64,000 nucleotides of DNA from positions 116,180 to 180,179 of IMG/VR virus record IMGVR_UViG_3300024243_000005. One strand, written 5' to 3'. This DNA is from a virus. Shown in pieces: positions 58,691 through 64,000 of this stretch. Made by a program: the position numbers and the translations under genes. The notes beneath the pieces are model-generated. The model was not told the origin of the DNA and searched no databases. It saw only the letters and a program-made list of their open reading frames with translations. Numbering within the stretch: position 1 is the first letter of the stretch; each line of letters opens with the position of its first letter.

Positions 58691-59078
58691 CGCCGCTTGC
58701 ACCCTTCTTCTCTTTCTCGTAGTCCTGCCGTAGAGCAACACCACCCCACCACACGATGAACTCGGGGTTGATGTCGTCACCTTTGAGGAGGTCTTCCATC
58801 TCCTGTTGTAGCCCCTCCTTGAAGCCCGGCGAGCGGTGCACGTCTTCCCCACGATTGAACTTGTCCAAGAGGCCAATCTTCTCAGCGACCCTGGCCTCTA
58901 CACCCTTCATGGTGTTGGCGTACTCACATGCAGGGCAGTTTGGAAGATGTGCACGTAGCCACTCAACACGTTTCGCCGGTTCACGGGCGTAGAAGCGGCC
59001 TGCCTCAACCGTCTCTTCGCAGTACCCTGAGCGCCAGATGTCATTGAGCTTGTCAGCATTGGATTTGGTGGTTGTCAT
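58680..59078 (-). CDS. Hypothetical protein, 132 aa
   Basis: Helical with one CPAC pair (LPNCPACEYANTMKGVE), resembling the anti-sigma zinc motif region but without its HxxxC pattern. Unrecognised. Confidence 0.65.
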   Translation of the reverse strand: MTTTKSNADKLNDIWRSGYCEETVEAGRFYAREPAKRVEWLRAHLPNCPACEYANTMKGVEARVAEKIGLLDKFNRGEDVHRSPGFKEGLQQEMEDLLKGDDINPEFIVWWGGVALRQDYEKEKKGASGDAN

Positions 59079-59566
59079 ACTGCACTCTCCCAGATGACGT
59101 TCCCCGGCTTCATGCGGTCACAGGGGTCGTACCCCCTCTTGGACCACTTCTTCGCGAGTTCGTCCGCTCGTGCGTGTGTGATGTAGCAGTGGTCAGCGAC
59201 GGCCCAGAGGTACCAGGTGATGGAACGCCCCGTGGTGACGGAGCGCCCGCGCTGTCCGAAGTCTGTGATGCGCTTGTTCGCGTGGTCGTACCCAAGACAA
59301 TCGGTGCCGTGGTAGCGGAAGAGGATGAGACCCTCGGGGTAGTGGCACCCCCGCCTTTCAGCCTGTGCGGTATCTACGGACGGGGGTTGCCCCTGCTGCA
59401 AACACACCAAGCGGCGTTCGCACCCTTCGCAGCATGTACCTTCGTCCCAGGACGGGAGCCGCATTGCACCTGTGACTACCACAGAATGGTTGCCACCATT
59501 GCCAGAGAAACCAGTGCGCAGAGCCTCGCTCAGCTCTTTGGACCGCAACTCATTTGATGAGGGCAT
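59075..59566 (-). CDS. Cysteine-rich protein, possible remote CxxC family member
   Basis: 163 aa. TCCEGCERRLVCLQQGQPPS recalls the family N-terminus (CxxC...CxQxGxPP, compare paralog 9) but lies at residue 45 rather than at the start, and the CP is lost. Then GCHYPEGLIL. Relationship is uncertain. Confidence 0.65.
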   Translation of the reverse strand: MPSSNELRSKELSEALRTGFSGNGGNHSVVVTGAMRLPSWDEGTCCEGCERRLVCLQQGQPPSVDTAQAERRGCHYPEGLILFRYHGTDCLGYDHANKRITDFGQRGRSVTTGRSITWYLWAVADHCYITHARADELAKKWSKRGYDPCDRMKPGNVIWESAV

Positions 59567-60011
59567 TACTTGTTATGCGTGCATGTGGGGCCGTCCGAGA
59601 CGCGGATCAGCTCCATGCTGGCGAGCGCGGTGTTGTCAGGGAGTTCCGGGTCGGACATTACGCAGTTGAGACACGTGGGGCGCGTACAGAGGGGGAGGCA
59701 AGCACTGAACCGGAGAGCATGGCACCCAAGACGATACATCGCTGCTCTTGCCTGCATTGAGTCACCTGTCTGAAGGAGTTGATCCATGATGTTACTTGCT
59801 ATTTCTGGAACTACGAGTTCGCATTCGTGCACGAGGTTGTGCATCACGACACAGTAGTGTCGGTACAGATCGGTGAAAGTTTTATCTATGCGCAACCACG
59901 TCCCTACGTTCTGATGTGCCAACGCAAGCATCCCCTTGGTGGCAGGGGTGATGGTCCACTGCAACATGGGGGATACTGGGATTACAACGTCAGTCAGCGA
60001 TTGGCCGTCTA
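59566..60011 (-). CDS. Hypothetical protein with CxxC tail, 148 aa
   Basis: GTG at 60011 lies inside the exonuclease gene's 3' end. VLFIDGQSLTDVVIPVSPML, helical middle, C-terminal ACLPLCTRPTCLNCVMSDPE as metal-binding candidate. Unrecognised. Confidence 0.6.
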
Positions 60012-60724
60012 TGAACAGCACGGTAGTCCTCCTCGATGGAGCGTACCACGCGGAGGGACATGTCCGCATCCCCCATCGCGGTGTGCATTGCGAGGTCCGC
60101 AGCACCGGGGAACAAGGAGGAGGCGAGACGCTCCAGGCTGTAGCCAGGGCGCTTTGTACCGTTGCGGATGTCGAGGTAGCGCGACACCGCCATGAGGTCG
60201 AGCGGGTGGTAGTGGAATGGCCAGCGCAGAGACCGCTCATCTTCTTCGTCCAGCACCTCGAAGTTACTGTCGTCGGTCCACTCACCGTGGCCGTGACTTG
60301 TGCTGAGGTAGTGGCCCCGGAAGAGGCGCTTGATGAACTGCATGTCGAAGTTTGTGTTCCAACCCACAGCGACGACACGCTTGTTGTTCTTGATCTCAAA
60401 GTTGCGGCGCAACCATTCGTTGAACTTCATCCAGGCCATGAGGGGGGACAGCGCCGAGCGGTACCGCTCACACACAGGGGTGTACACCCAGTTGTGCCCG
60501 TTGATTTCAATGGCACGGGGATTGATCAGCGGTGCAACGGGTGCCTCCTTCCTTACCGGGTGTGCGATGGGCTTGATGAGGGTCAGGAACGGTTCTGCGT
60601 CCGGGTGCAGCTCCAGATCCGGGGTGAGGATCTTGGCACCCAGCTCGATGGTGGCGTGTTCGCGTGGGTTGAGACCGGTGGTTTCGGTGTCCAGGAGAAC
60701 GTACCCGATGTCGTCGATGTGCAT
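59990..60724 (-). CDS. DEDDh 3'-5' exonuclease (DnaQ-like)
   Basis: 244 aa. Exo I VLLDTETTGL (D11, E13), Exo II WNTNFDMQFI, Exo III HTAMGDADMS with the H-x4-D spacing of DEDDh enzymes. Removes 3' nucleotides from DNA or RNA using two metals; could proofread, process ends or degrade RNA. Stands alone without a polymerase domain. Confidence 0.85.
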   Translation of the reverse strand: MHIDDIGYVLLDTETTGLNPREHATIELGAKILTPDLELHPDAEPFLTLIKPIAHPVRKEAPVAPLINPRAIEINGHNWVYTPVCERYRSALSPLMAWMKFNEWLRRNFEIKNNKRVVAVGWNTNFDMQFIKRLFRGHYLSTSHGHGEWTDDSNFEVLDEEDERSLRWPFHYHPLDLMAVSRYLDIRNGTKRPGYSLERLASSLFPGAADLAMHTAMGDADMSLRVVRSIEEDYRAVHRRPIAD

Positions 60725-60951
60725 CAGTCGCTCTCGCTCTCCTCACCGTCCGCGTTCGGATCCTCCACAGGCGCGTCCTCGGGGATGCTGTCCACTACCT
60801 CGAAGGTCGTGGTGGTGCTCTCCTTCTCCATCCCGATGGGGGCCTCCATCTTCTCGCGTAGCTCCACCATCTCCACGGCACCCTCGGGAGTGACATCGTC
60901 CCCGTCCACGGTGTAGTACCGGATGGTCTCTATGGTTGCTTTAACAATCAT
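60724..60951 (-). CDS. Hypothetical acidic protein, 75 aa
   Basis: MIVKATIETIRYYTVDGDDV, short beta start, acidic tail (EDPNADGEESESD). ATG overlaps next gene's start region. Unrecognised. Confidence 0.65.
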   Translation of the reverse strand: MIVKATIETIRYYTVDGDDVTPEGAVEMVELREKMEAPIGMEKESTTTTFEVVDSIPEDAPVEDPNADGEESESD

Positions 60952-61217
60952 GAGTCTTTGTAACTCTCCTTCCCGCGTGACGTAGCAACTAATCGCGGGG
61001 GTGATTCACCATTCATGATGAGGCGATGCTCCGCCTCCAGTTCACTGATTGCGTCGTACACCTGGCCCTGCAACGTGATCGCCACGAGATGGGCCTTTCT
61101 GTTGATGTTGGGGTACAGAGCAGCGGCAAGCTCTTCTCTGCTCATGGGGTCCTCCGCTTTGTTGATGATTCCAAGGACCCGACTCTTCACACTCGACTTC
61201 GTGGGGATTGCACTCAT
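60948..61217 (-). CDS. Winged-helix-like protein, 89 aa
   Basis: SVKSRVLGIINKAEDPMSRE then AAALYPNINRKAHLVAITLQ, VYDAISELEAEHRLI, and a wing GESPPRLVAT: helix-helix-helix-wing order. Candidate DNA-binding regulator, specificity unknown. Confidence 0.7.
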   Translation of the reverse strand: MSAIPTKSSVKSRVLGIINKAEDPMSREELAAALYPNINRKAHLVAITLQGQVYDAISELEAEHRLIMNGESPPRLVATSRGKESYKDS

Positions 61218-61834
61218 TTCTTGCCCTTCTCATGCTCGTAGTACCTCACCGCGTGTGCCGCCACCGTGTCGAATGCCTCTGGACCCCCGAAAGGGAAGGT
61301 CGTGCGCAGATTATGCCAGGCACGCCCAATACCGTATGCTGCCTGGTCGTCGTGCACATCCGTCTGGCGCCGGTGCAGCGCGACGTACCCGGAGGTTAGC
61401 TCCGCGAAGTTGGTGGCTTGGCGCATGGTGATCTCCGTCCACGGAGGGAGGGGGTCATCGTTAGCGTGGGATTTACCCGGTAAATCAAGGTCCTCCCCAG
61501 CCTGCGCGACGATGCGGTCAAACTCTATGGCACCTGCGGGGTACTCGGCGCGGATGCAGAAGATACCCAACACGAACCCCCACGCACGTACGTGGATGGG
61601 TACTGTCTTGTGCGCTGCGATCCACTGCACGAAGTTGTTACCGAAGGTGCTGGCTTCCTCCAGGATGTAGTCCTGGTGTGCCTCGGCTTGCGCAACAGGA
61701 TCCACGTGCCCACCTTGATGAACCTGTGCATCATCTTGTCCGAGGAACGTTTGGGCGAACTGATCCCCGAAGTGCTCACCGTCCGGCTTAGCTGGTTTGT
61801 TCGTTAGGCGTGTTGGGTTTATTGTATCAGGCAT
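61214..61834 (-). CDS. Hypothetical protein, 206 aa
   Basis: MPDTINPTRLTNKPAKPDGE; His-rich (DDAQVHQGGHVDPVAQAEAH) then mostly helical. Encodes a TTTACCCGGTAAA site (61473). Unrecognised. Confidence 0.7.
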   Translation of the reverse strand: MPDTINPTRLTNKPAKPDGEHFGDQFAQTFLGQDDAQVHQGGHVDPVAQAEAHQDYILEEASTFGNNFVQWIAAHKTVPIHVRAWGFVLGIFCIRAEYPAGAIEFDRIVAQAGEDLDLPGKSHANDDPLPPWTEITMRQATNFAELTSGYVALHRRQTDVHDDQAAYGIGRAWHNLRTTFPFGGPEAFDTVAAHAVRYYEHEKGKK

Positions 61835-62453
61835 CGTCCTGGTCCTCGCTTATTGTGTCTGCGTCAGGTTCTTCGTCTTTACGTAGGTACGGAGGCGTTG
61901 TACGGAGCCCTGTTAGCTCCCCAAAAGGTGTACCGGCACGCCTATACCCCTCCAGGACTTCCTTGTGAAGGGGTGAGAAGTGTCCGACGTACTTGGCTTC
62001 GTATGCAACACGTCCGCGTATCAATACACGGCTGGCTGCTGCAGGGCGTAAGTCCCCCAGTCGAACACGTATAGGGGCGCACCCACTGATGCACGGAGGC
62101 AAGGTTTGGACACACGTGCACATACCTATGCGCCCCCCGTTGATGGGGCAGCGTATATGGATGGAGAGCTTTTCGTAGAACGCGATGTCCAACGTGTCGC
62201 TCTCTTCGTCGTCTACCTCGATCGGGGAGTGGTTGGCGCAGAAGAATTGCAGCGCACTCTCCTCGAATTCGAAGAGGCTTTGGCACATGGCGTAGTCATC
62301 CAAGGGGTGCTGTGCTTCAACCACAATCGCGTCCATGCTGCAGTCGTGACAGGTGGGTGTGAGTAACTCCAGTTCATCATCAGTGAGTTGGCGTGCGGGT
62401 TTGAACATCCCCGCCCAATCGTGGACGCCGCTACCGGAGGACTCGGACGCCAT
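61827..62453 (-). CDS. Cysteine-rich protein, 208 aa
   Basis: MASESSGSGVHDWAGMFKPA, CHDC, HIRCPINGGRIGMCTC and CISGCAPIRV as metal-site candidates, then a helical acidic C-terminus ending SEDQDDA. Unrecognised. Confidence 0.7.
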   Translation of the reverse strand: MASESSGSGVHDWAGMFKPARQLTDDELELLTPTCHDCSMDAIVVEAQHPLDDYAMCQSLFEFEESALQFFCANHSPIEVDDEESDTLDIAFYEKLSIHIRCPINGGRIGMCTCVQTLPPCISGCAPIRVRLGDLRPAAASRVLIRGRVAYEAKYVGHFSPLHKEVLEGYRRAGTPFGELTGLRTTPPYLRKDEEPDADTISEDQDDA

Positions 62454-62739
62454 CTTTATCCTTGAAAGTCTGCATCTCGCGCTTTCGCTCAGCGGGGTCG
62501 TAGTCGATGGGGCCACGTGCCATCTCACAGGGTCCGATGACTTGGTCAGCCTCCACGATGTAAGGCACCGCGAGTTCACCAGCAGCTACGCGTGTGACCC
62601 CCGGGGGAAACACCTGCCCAGGACCTTCGTGTGCCGCGTACTTGCTACGTGGGATGCACCACCCGCTCCCGATATGCTTCTCACCGGGTCCGAGACTGGG
62701 GTCGTAATTCTCGCACTGGCCGCAGGGTAATTCGTTCAT
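62431..62739 (-). CDS. Hypothetical cysteine-containing protein, 102 aa
   Basis: MNELPCGQCENYDPSLGPGE ... SGWCIPRSKYAAHEG ... GPCEMAR; CxxC plus later cysteines in an order like small Fe-S or zinc proteins. Unrecognised. Confidence 0.7.
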   Translation of the reverse strand: MNELPCGQCENYDPSLGPGEKHIGSGWCIPRSKYAAHEGPGQVFPPGVTRVAAGELAVPYIVEADQVIGPCEMARGPIDYDPAERKREMQTFKDKDGVRVLR

Positions 62740-63131
62740 GTCGCCTCCAAACGGATGCCACCCAGGGCACCCGGATTAGTTATGTTCAGTCTGTGCAGTA
62801 TGGCATATAAACGATTGAAGCCGCGCACTTCGTCAGTCTCATCCCGTAGGAATATTGATTGCCGCACACCGTCCACTCGGTAAAGCGGCGCACCCCTGAC
62901 GCACTCACTTGCGATGATCTCAAACCCATCGAGGTGGGCATCCGAAGAGCCCAGCATATCCAACACCGTGTCCACCGCGCACTCCACGCCCCGGCGTCCC
63001 TCTGTCTCTGGAACAAGGATGCGCCCAATCCCACCAATACACATGAGGGCAATGGTCCCCGGAGGTGGGAGGTCGTCACCTTCAGGTGCGTCAAACATCC
63101 GCCACGGGTCTGCATGTGGGTCAGGGCTCAC
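62736..63131 (-). CDS. Hypothetical protein, 131 aa
   Basis: GTG start. Mixed alpha/beta; GTIALMCIGGIGRILVPETE and RGAPLYRVDGVRQSIFLRDE. GTGA overlap with the gene upstream. Unrecognised. Confidence 0.65.
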   Translation of the reverse strand: MSPDPHADPWRMFDAPEGDDLPPPGTIALMCIGGIGRILVPETEGRRGVECAVDTVLDMLGSSDAHLDGFEIIASECVRGAPLYRVDGVRQSIFLRDETDEVRGFNRLYAILHRLNITNPGALGGIRLEAT

Positions 63132-63373
63132 AGGGACACCAACTTTCCGTCGAGGAATGGATCCTCACAACGGGTGTGTACGAATTCGTAGTCGGTGCCC
63201 AGCTCCAACCCGCGTTCGGTGAGGCTGTTCGGATTGATGGCCTGTGGGTCCAGGAGGATGAACACCATATGGATGCGGTTCCCTTTTTCAAAGGGGCGTC
63301 TGCACGCAGCACAGATGTGGTCAGGGACACGCTTTTGTAGCCGGTCCTGGTTGAAGGTCTCTTCGTGTGGCAT
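63128..63373 (-). CDS. Small zinc-finger protein, 81 aa
   Basis: ICAACRRPFEKGNRI with FVHTRCEDPF completes a four-ligand finger. ATG overlaps the RNase HII stop, so it is coupled to that gene. Confidence 0.7.
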   Translation of the reverse strand: MPHEETFNQDRLQKRVPDHICAACRRPFEKGNRIHMVFILLDPQAINPNSLTERGLELGTDYEFVHTRCEDPFLDGKLVSL

Positions 63374-64000
63374 TACAAACGCTCCTTCACAGTCTTGTAG
63401 CTCTTGCGGTGGTGTGCTGTGACGCCGTGTTCATCGAGAGCGGCACGATGTTTCTTGGATGGGTAACCGTTGTTCGACGCCCAATCGTAGCGACCGTCCT
63501 CTGCGTGCAACGCACACATCTGTCGAACCTGTTCTGCCTTGGCCAGGATGGATGCGGCCCCCACTTGCCACACCAGGGTGTCAGCCTTGGGCAAGAGGCG
63601 GTACTCGAACCTCTGTTCTCCGAGGTCCATGTCTCCATCTATCGTTATTCGGTACTTCGCTGGGTCCGCGTGACCCAATACCACGATGCGCTCAAGGAGG
63701 CGGTGCACACAGGTCGCCGTAGCTTGCTTCAACGCACGACTTACACCCAGTGCGTCGATTGTGCCTGGGGACTGCGCGAATAGGCTGTATTCGATGCAGC
63801 GCTGCTTGATGAGGCGCTCGAAGTTCTCATGCAACTTATTGGGTACGCTCTTCGAATCCCCGATAGGGAGGTCATCACGCCGTTCGCGCTTCAACACAAT
63901 TCTTCGTACGCTGGAGTCGAAAGCCACCGCTGCCACGATGAGTGGCCCTGCGATAGACCCGTAGCCTACTTCGTCTGCGCCTATGACCAGATTAATTTCT
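63373..64000 (-). CDS. rnhB: Ribonuclease HII, N-terminus beyond window
   Basis: The frame runs off the right edge. At the edge EINLVIGADEVGYGSIAGPL carries the RNase HII signature G-x-DE-x-G-x-G-x-x-AGP, with the catalytic D and E; DSKSVPNK follows, and later QVGAASILAKAEQVRQM provides the A-S-I-L-A-K segment. Cleaves RNA of RNA/DNA hybrids, removing primers or ribonucleotides. The C-terminal extension (PSKKHRAALDEHG) fits the usual fold. Confidence 0.85.
   Translation of the reverse strand, partial: EINLVIGADEVGYGSIAGPLIVAAVAFDSSVRRIVLKRERRDDLPIGDSKSVPNKLHENFERLIKQRCIEYSLFAQSPGTIDALGVSRALKQATATCVHRLLERIVVLGHADPAKYRITIDGDMDLGEQRFEYRLLPKADTLVWQVGAASILAKAEQVRQMCALHAEDGRYDWASNNGYPSKKHRAALDEHGVTAHHRKSYKTVKERL

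Overview
The window looks like part of a large (jumbo or huge) tailed-bacteriophage genome, or a closely similar mobile replicon. Roughly 125 short genes, mostly 50-250 codons, are packed head to tail almost entirely on the minus strand, usually with ATGA, GTGA or TGATG overlaps. Six tRNA or tRNA-like genes are present, most genes are unrecognised, and the recognisable ones are typical of phages: DUF3310, FAD-dependent thymidylate synthase (ThyX), RNase HII, a DEDDh exonuclease, DUF4177, two DUF4406/deoxyribosyltransferase-like proteins, a sigma-70 region 4 protein, an adenine-methylase-like protein and an IS110-type HhH protein. No ribosomal, central-metabolic or capsid/terminase genes were recognised. 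The host cannot be determined from the sequence.

Layout. 0-0.5 kb: the end of a Pth2-like gene and two unusual tRNA genes on the plus strand. 0.5-29.6 kb: long minus-strand operons of small proteins, many with zinc-ribbon cysteines, interrupted by four tRNAs (Ala, Gln, Pro, Glu) and a few plus-strand genes (4.3-4.8, 9.0-10.5 and 24.1-25.0 kb). 29.7-32.1 kb: about 2.4 kb without genes but full of perfect 6-15 bp hairpins, ending at a minus-strand terminator; this is a candidate giant structured RNA. 32.1-34.8 kb: further minus-strand genes, two of them CxxCxxCC (YkgJ-like) proteins. 34.8-36.0 kb: a divergent, comparatively AT-rich intergenic region in front of a 746-codon plus-strand gene. 38.2-42.2 kb: minus-strand genes including DUF3310 and a frameshifted thyX. 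42.2-45.4 kb: a CRISPR-like array of 28 degenerate units directly downstream of a 588-aa Cas12-family nuclease gene. 45.4-50.5 kb: eleven consecutive paralogous cysteine-rich genes (C-x2-C-P...C...C-x2-C). 50.5-64 kb: more overlapping minus-strand genes, ending in a truncated RNase HII gene.

The most interesting system is the Cas12-like gene with its array. The repeat units are not conserved in sequence, but they conserve a fold: a 6-bp stem with a 9-nt loop whose GGC can pair with an upstream GCC, making a compact H-type pseudoknot, followed by a variable segment of about 17 nt. Stem changes are compensatory, and G-U pairs show that the RNA is read from the minus strand, the same strand as the nuclease gene. 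The effector resembles the compact type V-M (Cas12m) family but keeps all three RuvC acidic residues. No cas1, cas2 or cas4 gene is visible. The array looks as if it diversifies by mutation and segmental duplication rather than by spacer acquisition.

All functions are inferred by reading the sequence. No database search was run, and names from memory of protein families should be confirmed by profile searches.
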